Below, in pieces: positions 1 through 6,423 of a stretch of 7,086 bases of DNA. Made by a program: the position numbers and the translations under genes. The notes beneath the pieces are model-generated. The model did no database searches, was not told where the DNA came from, and saw nothing but the letters and a program-made list of their open reading frames with translations. The stretch covers positions 1 through 7,086 of the forward strand of contig JAHFDX010000190.1 of NCBI GenBank assembly GCA_023248785.1, given 5' to 3'. The number at the start of each line of letters is the position of its first letter. The first letter of the stretch is position 1. This DNA comes from Myxococcales bacterium (GTDB lineage: Bacteria > Myxococcota_A > Polyangia > Polyangiales > Polyangiaceae).

Positions 1-518
1 AATAAGTTCTGTATGGTGAAGGCATTGATGTCGACAACGAGCGGCCGCAATTTCGCCTCACGCACAAGCGCGGCGTAATCGTTGATCTCGTCCTTCTTCG
101 CGGCGACGAGCAGCAAGTCCATTTGCCCCGCTTCGGGCCGTTTTCTCAGCACCTCGTAGTCGATGCTCATGAGCTTGATGTCGAACGGAATATGTTGTTC
201 GGCCTCCCAGGTGATCTGCTCGTCGAGTTCCACTTGGGTCATGATTGGCACGGTGATCTTTCGAACGATGACCGATTGCCCATAGACGCCGATCGCCACG
301 TCCTTTTGCGTGATCTTTTGATCGTGAAACACCTTGAGCAGAGCCTCGGTCACGACGCTCGTGTTCATCACGTGACCATCGATGATGGTTTGGGGTGGCA
401 GAGGGGCATGCCCCCACCGCACCACAGTAAGCCGCTTTCGCGACTCCTTGAGCAGAGCCACCTTGATCCCGCTCGCGCCGATATCGACGCCTACTAGATG
501 CTTGCCTTCGCCCATCAT
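1..518 (-). CDS. pilM: Type IV pilus assembly protein PilM, N-terminal part (cut by window edge)
   Basis: PilM is the actin-like cytoplasmic protein of the type IV pilus inner-membrane platform. It binds ATP and the cytoplasmic tail of PilN, linking the pilus motor to the PilN/PilO/PilP alignment complex. The 172 residues visible read straight off the left edge. They show the actin-type phosphate-1 segment VDIGASGIKV at residues 11-20, the family-typical stretch around EQITWEAEQHIPFDI at 100-114, and DLLLVAAKKDEI at 134-145. PilM proteins are usually about 350 residues, so roughly half is missing; pilN and the rest would be expected further left. Two adjacent ATG codons compete as start (first bases 518 and 515). 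A GGAG lies only 2 nt before the first but 5 nt before the second, so 515 may be the true start. The gene diverges from the LysM hydrolase gene. Identification is by recognised motifs and is firm; the symbol follows from the family. Confidence 0.93.
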   Translation of the reverse strand, partial: MMGEGKHLVGVDIGASGIKVALLKESRKRLTVVRWGHAPLPPQTIIDGHVMNTSVVTEALLKVFHDQKITQKDVAIGVYGQSVIVRKITVPIMTQVELDEQITWEAEQHIPFDIKLMSIDYEVLRKRPEAGQMDLLLVAAKKDEINDYAALVREAKLRPLVVDINAFTIQNL

Positions 519-631
519 TGCTCCACGTACCGAAAGCACAGCAGTACGTCGGACAAGTGTGGCACCCCATCGGTTGAAGGGTCAAAAACGCCGTGTCATC
601 CGTGAACACCTGCCGCCAAAAATATGAAGAT

Positions 632-662
632 ACTATAGGGATGTTATATCAATACATCTCAA
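632..662 (-). promoter_or_regulatory. Possible sigma-70-type promoter for pilM
   Basis: Read on the minus strand, TTGAGA (657-662) is followed after 19 nt by TATAGT (632-637). Each matches the -35 and -10 consensus at five of six positions, but the spacer is two bases longer than optimal. It lies in an AT-richer pocket about 115 nt upstream of the pilM start, in the 215-bp region shared with the divergent LysM gene. This is pattern matching only and could be chance in AT-rich DNA. I found no convincing promoter for the plus-strand gene in the same region. Confidence 0.3.
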
Positions 663-733
663 CCGTACGTTCGCCGGCACTCACCGACACACGCTGGTGG
701 CGCACGACCCGACTTCGGGTATTAAGCGCGCAC

Positions 734-1801
734 ATGAACGGTCGGATCGCCCTTTTTGCAACACTCGCTGTTACAAGCCTTTCTGCATTCGGCGCGCTCG
801 GCGAAACGACCCACGTCGTTTCAAAGGGTCACACGCTCCACTCGATCGCGCGGCGTTACAAGGTGTCCGAAGAGGCAATCATCGACGCGAACGACCTCAA
901 GAATCCAAAGAGTTTGAAACCTGGCACCGAGCTTGTGATCCCCGGTAAGGGAGACCCAGCGAAGAAAAAGGGAAAGAAGGTCGGAAGGGACAAGGGCGAA
1001 AAGAATCCGCACCGGGCCAAGGGTGAAGACGACGCGGTGAGATCATCGACCGATGAAGGGTCAAGAACCGCGAAGTTGAATCTGAAGGAGAAAGACCTTT
1101 TTGCTTCGGCCCCGCCACGTGGAAAGCACGCGAAAGCCCCAAAAACGCCGCATATCGTGACGGCCGTTCGCTTGGGCGAAGAGTTCAAAATTCGCGTTCT
1201 CGACAAGCACGGAAAGATCCCAGCAAAGGCCGTCAAGGACTTCGAAAAACTCATGCGTTCGGGTGATGCCACACACCATACGGCCCCGCGATTGATCGCC
1301 TTACTCGGGCTTGTGTCTGATCACTTCGGCAGCCGCCCGCTCGAGGTCGTCAGTGGATTTCGTCCGTTCACGCCCGCGCAATACACACCACACTCGAAAC
1401 ACAACTCGGGACGCGCGCTTGACTTCAAGGTGCAAGGCGTTCCTAACGAAGAGCTTCGGGATTTTTGCAAAACGTTCAAGAACGTTGGCGTGGGCTACTA
1501 CCCGAACAGCACCTTCGTACACCTCGACGTACGCGAGCAGCCGGCGTTTTGGGTCGATTATTCAAAGCCCGGCGAAGCTCCTCAGTACAACGCCACCAAC
1601 CCCGACGGGGAAGAAGACGACGGGGGCGACGTTGAAGTGGAAGCTGACGAAGCCCAAGGTTCAAAAAAGAATGGCGATCACGGGGTTTCGAAAGATATGG
1701 CGTCGAAAGACCTGAAAGAGTCCGCGAAACCTGCCGTTCATAGAGGGCAGGATCACAGCGAACCGAGCGAAGACGAAAGCACTACCAAGGAAATGCCCTG
1801 A
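734..1801 (+). CDS. Secreted LysM plus M15/DUF882 (MepK-like) peptidoglycan peptidase
   Basis: Predicted exported murein peptidase of 355 residues. Residues 1 to about 23 form a signal peptide: short Arg-containing start, hydrophobic core IALFATLAVTSLSAFGALG, cleavage near residue 23. A LysM peptidoglycan-binding domain follows at about 27-70. Next is a Lys/Arg/Glu-rich linker (about 71-138), then a catalytic domain of the YcbK/MepK, DUF882 or VanY-like M15 type at about 139-276. Zinc-ligand candidates are H223 and D230 in HNSGRALDF and H263 in HLDVR; SGFRPF precedes them as in the family. The last 60 or so residues are acidic, low-complexity and of unknown role. The open frame continues upstream to an ATG at 593, but the ATG at 734 places the signal peptide at the N terminus and is preferred, although no clear Shine-Dalgarno sequence precedes it. 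MepK-type enzymes cut peptide cross-links in peptidoglycan; which bond is cut here cannot be told. The gene diverges from pilM and is followed on the same strand by a sigma factor 238 bp on. Confidence 0.85.
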   Translation: MNGRIALFATLAVTSLSAFGALGETTHVVSKGHTLHSIARRYKVSEEAIIDANDLKNPKSLKPGTELVIPGKGDPAKKKGKKVGRDKGEKNPHRAKGEDDAVRSSTDEGSRTAKLNLKEKDLFASAPPRGKHAKAPKTPHIVTAVRLGEEFKIRVLDKHGKIPAKAVKDFEKLMRSGDATHHTAPRLIALLGLVSDHFGSRPLEVVSGFRPFTPAQYTPHSKHNSGRALDFKVQGVPNEELRDFCKTFKNVGVGYYPNSTFVHLDVREQPAFWVDYSKPGEAPQYNATNPDGEEDDGGDVEVEADEAQGSKKNGDHGVSKDMASKDLKESAKPAVHRGQDHSEPSEDESTTKEMP

Positions 1802-1816
1802 GCGGTTTCGATCCTG

Positions 1817-1836
1817 CTGGGGTTCATGAACCCCAG
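1817..1836. terminator. Perfect 20-bp palindrome after the LysM peptidase gene
   Basis: The half-site CTGGGGTTCA is followed directly by its exact reverse complement. As RNA it would form an 8-bp GC-rich stem with a 4-nt loop, starting 16 nt after the stop codon. The position suits a transcription terminator, but the following sequence (ACGTAGTCATATTT) has no real T-run, so intrinsic termination would be weak. A perfect dyad of this length could equally be a protein-binding operator. Confidence 0.45.
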
Positions 1837-1920
1837 ACGTAGTCATATTTACCTCAGGCAAACACGCCCCAGTTCGTCGACTTTCCCGCACACGGCCGAG
1901 CCATATGCGTGTGAAATCGT

Positions 1921-1936
1921 TGGCACGCTTCAAGCA
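1921..1936 (+). promoter_or_regulatory. Possible sigma-54 (-24/-12) promoter for the sigma-factor gene
   Basis: TGGCACG at 1921-1927 is a full match to the -24 element. AAGCA at 1932-1936 keeps the essential GC of the -12 element but has AA where TT is usual. The invariant GG (1922-1923) and GC (1934-1935) are separated by exactly 10 nt, as sigma-54 requires. Transcription would begin near 1947, giving a leader of roughly 90 nt before the ATG at 2040. No enhancer-binding-protein site was identified upstream. The match is by eye and a chance occurrence is possible. Confidence 0.4.
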
Positions 1937-1984
1937 GTAGGTCCCCTCCGAGCGCATTGCACACGGTTCAGCCGAAGAGAGAGC

Positions 1985-2007
1985 TCGCTCGAGCGCAATC
2001 GACGAAA
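1985..2007. repeat. Short sequence shared with the 3' arm of the 2704-2828 palindrome
   Basis: TCGCTCGAGC (1985-1994) and TCGACGAAA (1999-2007) recur, without the four bases between them, at 2795-2813 inside the palindromic element. A matching inverted arm, TTCGTCGA, lies at 1873-1880, as TTCGTCGA does at 2719-2726 in the intact element. This may be a decayed relative of that element or coincidence in sequence rich in TCG. Confidence 0.3.
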
Positions 2008-2039
2008 GAGCCCAGCTGCCAACTTATGGAGGGGAGCGA

Positions 2040-2705
2040 ATGAAGCCAGCACGGTCGGCCAAAAAGACGACGCGGCGGAAGAACGGCAAGACCAAGCGAC
2101 TCCCTGAAGCGCAGGAAGTCAGCGCGCTCATGCCGCTAGTACACCAGGTGGTTGGACGCTTCCTGAAGAAGCTGCCGCCCAACGTGTTGCGCGATGACCT
2201 CGTAGCCGCCGGGTGCTTCGGGCTTGTTGATGCCCTTCGTAAGGGTGGTCATGAGCGTGGGCCCACGTTCGAGTGGTATGCACGGGTTCGCATTCGCGGC
2301 GCGATTCTGGATGAGCTTCGCACGCAGGATTGGTTAACCCGCCGCGCTCGCAATCGCGTGAACGCGACCGCAAACAAGCAGGGCCAAGGGTTCCGCGCGA
2401 CTGTGGTCGGCTTCGACGACTTGCCGCCGGATTTATCAGCGCTCGGCCTTGCCGATGAAACGCGCAACCCACTCCGCTTGGTCGAAGAGCGCATGGTGAG
2501 CGAGGCGCTCGCCAATGTCGTAAGCAAGCTCCCTGAGCGCGAACGACAGATTGTAACGAGCTACTACTTCCAGCAGATCCCCTTCAAGACGATTGCCGCA
2601 CGCCTCGGCGTCAGCGAGCCACGTATATCGCAGCTCCACGCACGTGCCATGCAACTGCTCCGCGACGAATTGAGACGCACGGGCACCGCTCACGCTGCGG
2701 CATAG
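2040..2705 (+). CDS. RNA polymerase sigma factor, FliA/WhiG (sigma-28-like) type
   Basis: A 221-residue sigma-70-family factor that would direct RNA polymerase to a dedicated promoter set. Region 2, for core binding and -10 recognition, spans about 28-105 and includes PLVHQVVGRF, DDLVAAGCFGLVDAL and YARVRIRGAILDELRTQDW, the last typical of the FliA/WhiG group. Region 3 (about 106-140) is short and poorly conserved. Region 4 spans about 150-212: LPERERQIVTSYYFQQ, then a helix-turn-helix at about 179-206 with the recognition segment around SEPRISQLHARA. The first 20 residues are a very basic tail rich in Lys and Arg. The start is well set by GGAGG at 2028-2032, 7 nt before the ATG. FliA proteins are usually near 240 residues, so this is slightly short. 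No flagellar gene and no FlgM-like anti-sigma gene is in the window, so a flagellar role is not shown; it could control another envelope, motility or developmental regulon. I withhold the symbol fliA for that reason. A possible sigma-54 promoter precedes it. Confidence 0.9.
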   Translation: MKPARSAKKTTRRKNGKTKRLPEAQEVSALMPLVHQVVGRFLKKLPPNVLRDDLVAAGCFGLVDALRKGGHERGPTFEWYARVRIRGAILDELRTQDWLTRRARNRVNATANKQGQGFRATVVGFDDLPPDLSALGLADETRNPLRLVEERMVSEALANVVSKLPERERQIVTSYYFQQIPFKTIAARLGVSEPRISQLHARAMQLLRDELRRTGTAHAAA

Positions 2706-2828
2706 AAGCCTGGTGTTTTTCGTCGATCCCTTCGCGCATGCGTCGTCGGGCTCGCTCAAAATACGAAAGTATTCCTCGCTCGCCCTCCTAGCCTTCGCTC
2801 GAGCTCGACGAAAACCATCCAGGCTTCT
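2704..2828. repeat. 125-bp imperfect palindromic element between convergent genes
   Basis: The arms are AGAAGCCTGG (2704-2713) plus TTTTCGTCGA (2717-2726) on the left, and TCGACGAAAA (2805-2814) plus CCAGGCTTCT (2819-2828) on the right. They are exact reverse complements, giving two 10-bp stems separated by a 3/4-nt internal loop. The 78-bp interior holds AATAC-GAAA-GTATT (2760-2773), a 5-bp stem with a GNRA tetraloop, and the palindromes CGCATGCG (2735-2742) and TCGAGCTCGA (2799-2808). The left arm includes the last two bases of the sigma-factor TAG stop. The right arm ends immediately before the TAA stop of the minus-strand gene. In RNA from either strand this would fold into one long hairpin, so a bidirectional terminator or 3'-end stabiliser fits the place. 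The branched form also resembles REP-like dispersed repeats. The structure is directly seen; the function is inferred. Confidence 0.75.
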
Positions 2829-5387
2829 TTACTGGGATTTGGATCTATTTTTTGTGGGCGGAACATAGGGCCTTTCGGGTTCGAACCGGAAGGCCCTTGG
2901 TATTAGTGGGGTTGCGATTGCGACAAGCGATCCGTCGTCGTAGTGCGCGCGAATGCCTTCACGGGTGCCTGCACGTGAGAGCCGACCCGTCGCAGCATGT
3001 CCGCGATCGAGGATAACGGCGCGCACACAGCCTGCGCGACGCAGCGCGGTAACCACTCCCAACGCGGAGTCTGAAAAAAGTGCCAGAAAAACTGCGCCAT
3101 CGTTCGCAATCCCGAGAGCAACCACTGGGTCTTCGTGGTTCTTTGTTCGGTAAGAACGCACATCGTCTCCGACGAAGAGCAAAGGCAACTCTGCGGCACT
3201 GCGCGCGTCACTTAGTGATGCAGTAGGTACGCGCACATCGAGACCCCCGTCCGTGAGAACAAGCCACGCAGTGTCTTCGCCCCGGAGAGAGGGCGTGGCC
3301 CCTGCAATCACGGGCTCAAAGGCAAGTTTGCCCGTGCCAAGGCCTGCGGACAAGACCGCGCGACGTGCGTCTTCGGTCGTAAGCGACGTCTGCTGGGCGC
3401 GTGTGTCTCGCACGCCTCCCCGAAGTGTCCACCGCACGCGACCGGGATCTACGCGGACCACATCGGTTGACCCTAAGGAATACGACACGCGCGTGCGCCA
3501 GAAGCCCGGCATCCATGCGGGCGGTGGTTGTGTCCCTGGATCGGGCGTCCACTCTAACGCGCCTTCGACGTCCGGCGGGGCCACTTGATGAAGTGTCAGG
3601 TAAAAGAAGTCCTTTGGGGCCCACTCGATGTAGCGATCCTTCGGAATCTCCATGCCGGCTGCCAAGAGCTCACTCTTGTATTTCTTACCTTTGAACTCCT
3701 CGATGTTCATGAACAAGAAGCCCGTGTGAAACGGATTCATGTCGAGGTGCATACCGAACTCGCATCCAGCCAGTTGTTGGGCCTTCCCAAGCGTGTCTGC
3801 GCTCACGTCGTCGCCCCACGCGTAGATCAAATGATGCGCGGCAGTGACGCACAAACCGGATCGTTCGGTCTGCATTCCTTTGCCCGGTGCGCTGAAGCCC
3901 CATTGGTTTCGTTTCGTAGGATTGAGGTCACCGCCGTCAACAAGCGCGTCAAGGTTCTGCCGCATCGACACGATGCTGTCACTCGAGACGAGCTTGATAC
4001 CTTCCACTTGCTTGTCTCCTCCCCACGTGCCGAGTCCAACGCGATGATCCTTGGTCGTGATCACCGTCGCCGCCCCAGGCTGCGGAGGAAGCAGAAGACG
4101 GCGGTTGACCATCATCCCGTAGCGTCCGTGCTCGGTTTTGAACGCTCCGTTGAACGCCGCAACCACGCGCGTGAATATCTGCGGATCGCGTGGCAGCCTG
4201 CCAGGACCATTCGGTCCGGTGAGTGGTTGCGGATCTTCTGAACCCGCTTCCATCGCCAAATCGAGCTGACGCATGTCCATCGCAATGAGGTGCACCTTCG
4301 CGTACGGACGTTGCTCATCAGGACGCACATAGGTTTGGTAAAAGGGCGACGGCGCTCCATCGAGCAGTGACGGATTCTTTCGGATCCACGAAGACTGGCC
4401 GGGAACCTCCCAAACACCCTCGCCGGGTTCGGGCGTTTTCCAAATGGCGGTCACGTTCGCAGGCGGCCAATGCGCCGCATCCACCGACGCCTCCGACGTG
4501 TCTAGGACGGGCGCCTTCTGCTCCGCTGAAGAAACAGTCGCCTCCGCCGTACGCGCAAACACGGCACGCTTCACACGATCGCGCGCACCGAAAACAGTCT
4601 CCTCAAGCCATGCGACGGGCTCAGGGCCGATCCACGAAACTTCGCGCACGGTATCGACAGCCCAGTGCGACAGGCGCTTTGGAACGTGGGCCGATGCTTG
4701 AATCGCAAGCGGATCACTGGACGTTGCATATTCAACGTCGATCGCAACGGGTGTGGTTCGCGCGTTTGTTCGGACCGACACCGAGAGCACCTTAGGCCCC
4801 ATACTCAGGCGAACGTCCGACGGATGCACGGGCTCAAAGGTCACATCATAGCGCGCAATCCCGCTGAGGCTCCCTGTGCGCTGCCAATTGGTAATTGATG
4901 TTGTTACTTTTTCAACCCACGAATTCGACTGGTTTTGCGTACCCTCGCCGTCGAGGCAGAGCCACGTGATGCTCGAAACCTCATCGGACGTCCATGTTGC
5001 AAACGCTGCACGGTGACCATGCATCACGAGCGCGCTGTCGTCGCCGAGTGGAGTGTGTGTGAGGTTGTATATCCCGTTCACGGCGAGCGGTTCGCCGGTT
5101 GGCGAAATCCGAACAAATGCACGGTAAATATCACCCGGCGCATCTGCATCCGTGCGCGCAACAAACAGCACTGGCCGCCCGAACAAGAAATCACTCAGCG
5201 CTCCGCGACTGGGCTCCCACCGCACGTTGTCGGGCCGAACTATCGTTTTTGTCACGCGCCCAAGTTCAAGCGCTACGCCATCCACCGTGCGAGGCGACCC
5301 CCACGTGGGCCAGAGCGAGGCAACCCCCGCCACTGCGAGCATCGCCGCAATCCAACGGCCGCGTTTGCGAATCCACGAACGCACCAC
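2829..5387 (-). CDS. Large exported protein with NAGPA-like phosphodiester glycosidase domain(s)
   Basis: An 852-residue protein I cannot name. The N terminus (basic residues 2-12, hydrophobic stretch IAAMLAVAGVASLW at 13-26) is a signal peptide or membrane anchor, so it probably acts in the periplasm or outside. Residues about 35-340 are a beta-rich region of no recognised family. Residues about 360-600 resemble the phosphodiester glycosidase (NAGPA, DUF2233) family: VVAAFNGAFKTEHGRYGMMV at 408-427 fits the usual NGG-F and G-V segment, and AGCEFGMHLDMN at 540-551 takes the place of the usual LDGGG motif. Residues about 676-830 look like a second, shorter copy, with AGCVRAVILDRG at 785-796; C-to-D spacing is identical in both. 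Neither copy has the classical glycine run, so activity is uncertain. The start is GTG, two codons after an in-frame TAA. A second GTG follows at once and an ATG lies at codon 16; no good ribosome binding site is seen. It lies 58 nt downstream of the pseudouridine synthase gene and is probably co-transcribed. Confidence 0.65.
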   Translation of the reverse strand: MVRSWIRKRGRWIAAMLAVAGVASLWPTWGSPRTVDGVALELGRVTKTIVRPDNVRWEPSRGALSDFLFGRPVLFVARTDADAPGDIYRAFVRISPTGEPLAVNGIYNLTHTPLGDDSALVMHGHRAAFATWTSDEVSSITWLCLDGEGTQNQSNSWVEKVTTSITNWQRTGSLSGIARYDVTFEPVHPSDVRLSMGPKVLSVSVRTNARTTPVAIDVEYATSSDPLAIQASAHVPKRLSHWAVDTVREVSWIGPEPVAWLEETVFGARDRVKRAVFARTAEATVSSAEQKAPVLDTSEASVDAAHWPPANVTAIWKTPEPGEGVWEVPGQSSWIRKNPSLLDGAPSPFYQTYVRPDEQRPYAKVHLIAMDMRQLDLAMEAGSEDPQPLTGPNGPGRLPRDPQIFTRVVAAFNGAFKTEHGRYGMMVNRRLLLPPQPGAATVITTKDHRVGLGTWGGDKQVEGIKLVSSDSIVSMRQNLDALVDGGDLNPTKRNQWGFSAPGKGMQTERSGLCVTAAHHLIYAWGDDVSADTLGKAQQLAGCEFGMHLDMNPFHTGFLFMNIEEFKGKKYKSELLAAGMEIPKDRYIEWAPKDFFYLTLHQVAPPDVEGALEWTPDPGTQPPPAWMPGFWRTRVSYSLGSTDVVRVDPGRVRWTLRGGVRDTRAQQTSLTTEDARRAVLSAGLGTGKLAFEPVIAGATPSLRGEDTAWLVLTDGGLDVRVPTASLSDARSAAELPLLFVGDDVRSYRTKNHEDPVVALGIANDGAVFLALFSDSALGVVTALRRAGCVRAVILDRGHAATGRLSRAGTREGIRAHYDDGSLVAIATPLIPRAFRFEPERPYVPPTKNRSKSQ

Positions 5388-5445
5388 GCTTTACGTAGCA
5401 CGAATCGGTCACGCCACTCCAATGGCAGGGTGCGATGTACGAAGG

Positions 5446-6381
5446 TCAACCAATTCGAGCGACAAGGGCTGCCAGATCAACAGGCAAAGGAGACTGCACA
5501 TCAAACGTGCGCACGGGCTTTTCGCCCCCAAACTGAACGCGTTCGGCGTGAAGCGCGTGGCGTGAGAGATCGTCGACGGCTGGTCCGCCATAGAGTTCAT
5601 CGCCCAAGAGAGGATGTTCGATCGCCGAAAAATGCACGCGAATCTGGTGCCTCGTTGCTTTTTTCGCGTGCGCCCTTACAAGCGCCCATGGACCCATTCT
5701 AGTCACCACTTCGTACGAAGTGGATGCGGGCCTCGGTTGGTAGCGCATGACGTCGCGCGGATGGATACACGGATAGACGCGCTTCTTGTCTTTCGGATGG
5801 TTGGTGAGCGGGATGTCGATGGTGCCGAAGTCTGGCAAGTCCTCGCCGTTACAGAGAAGGAGATAACTCTTTTCGATCTGTTCTTCGCGAAGCGCTTTTG
5901 TGAGCACTTCGAACGCCACTTCTGTCCGCGCCACAATAACGAGGCCCGACGTATCGTTATCGAGTCGATGGATCACCCCTGGCTCCCGCGCCGTGCGTCC
6001 GACGCCAGCGAGTTCCGGAAACTGGCCGATAAGAGCGTTGGCCAACGTTCCTTTCTCGGCTGCTCGAATCGGAATGGTCGGCTGACCCGCGGGCTTATCG
6101 ACGACCAGAACGTGATCGTCCTGGTATCGCACCTCGAGGCCCGCATTCGGCTCGGCAATAAGGGCTTCATCCGGCGACACCAGGAATGCCGAATCGACAC
6201 TAATTGTGTCGCCCTCCGCAACCACCTCGCCCTTTGGACGCACCCGGCCGTTCACCCGAACGGCACGCGCTTCAATGGCTTTTTTCACGCGCGCGCGCGA
6301 CAATCCCGGAAAGAGCGCAAGCACAACCTTATCGACACGACCGCCTGAAAGCTCGGCGGAAACACGAGCACTTGATTCCAT
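5446..6381 (-). CDS. RluA-family rRNA/tRNA pseudouridine synthase
   Basis: A 311-residue enzyme that isomerises specific uridines to pseudouridine in structured RNA, most often 23S rRNA. An S4 RNA-binding domain occupies about 12-60 (GGRVDKVVLALFPGLSRARV, then VRVNGRV). The catalytic domain follows from about 83, with DDHVLVVDKPAG at 88-99, the RluA motif HRLDNDTSGLVIVAR at 138-152 (D141 the expected nucleophile) and RHQIRVHFSAIEHPLLGDELYGG-type motif III across 244-266. Length and order match RluC/RluD-type enzymes, but the target uridine cannot be decided from sequence. The ATG is preceded by AGGA with a 7-nt gap. The gene starts 42 bp from the divergent kinase gene, and its stop lies 58 nt before the start of the 852-residue exported protein, so it probably heads a two-gene transcript. 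Confidence 0.95.
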   Translation of the reverse strand: MESSARVSAELSGGRVDKVVLALFPGLSRARVKKAIEARAVRVNGRVRPKGEVVAEGDTISVDSAFLVSPDEALIAEPNAGLEVRYQDDHVLVVDKPAGQPTIPIRAAEKGTLANALIGQFPELAGVGRTAREPGVIHRLDNDTSGLVIVARTEVAFEVLTKALREEQIEKSYLLLCNGEDLPDFGTIDIPLTNHPKDKKRVYPCIHPRDVMRYQPRPASTSYEVVTRMGPWALVRAHAKKATRHQIRVHFSAIEHPLLGDELYGGPAVDDLSRHALHAERVQFGGEKPVRTFDVQSPLPVDLAALVARIG

Positions 6382-6423
6382 CCATCAATCCTGACTTGCG
6401 CCGTTCGTAGCACAGACCGTGTG

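Noticed and set aside
560..576. Sigma-54-like TGGCAC followed by TTGAAG
   Set aside because: The spacing between GG and the second element is wrong and the essential GC is missing.
707..720. Small hairpin ACCCG-ACTT-CGGGT before the LysM gene start
   Set aside because: A 5-bp stem is common by chance; no ribosome binding site is visibly sequestered.
593..733. N-terminal extension of the LysM peptidase from the ATG at 593 (or 641)
   Set aside because: It would bury the signal peptide 47 residues inside the protein, and the added sequence has no recognisable feature.
2704..2828. Integron attC site
   Set aside because: No GTTRRRY core site or paired inner/outer boxes, and no integrase nearby.
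3585..4241. Plus-strand open frame of 218 codons
   Set aside because: It is antisense to the glycosidase-like domain, matches no family I recognise, and its composition is what a mirrored frame would give.
5394..5401. CGTAGCAC, repeated at 6406-6413, upstream of the two minus-strand genes
   Set aside because: Eight bases shared once in 7 kb is within chance, and flanks do not align.
4935..5702. Plus-strand open frame of 255 codons
   Set aside because: It overlaps two minus-strand genes in antisense and reads as Arg/His-rich low-information sequence.
6025..6032. GCCGATAA, like the -10 of a sigma-28 promoter
   Set aside because: It lies inside the pseudouridine synthase gene, in antisense, with no matching -35 at the right distance.
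5614..6348. Plus-strand open frame of 244 codons
   Set aside because: It is fully antisense to the clear RluA-family gene, with no domain signal.
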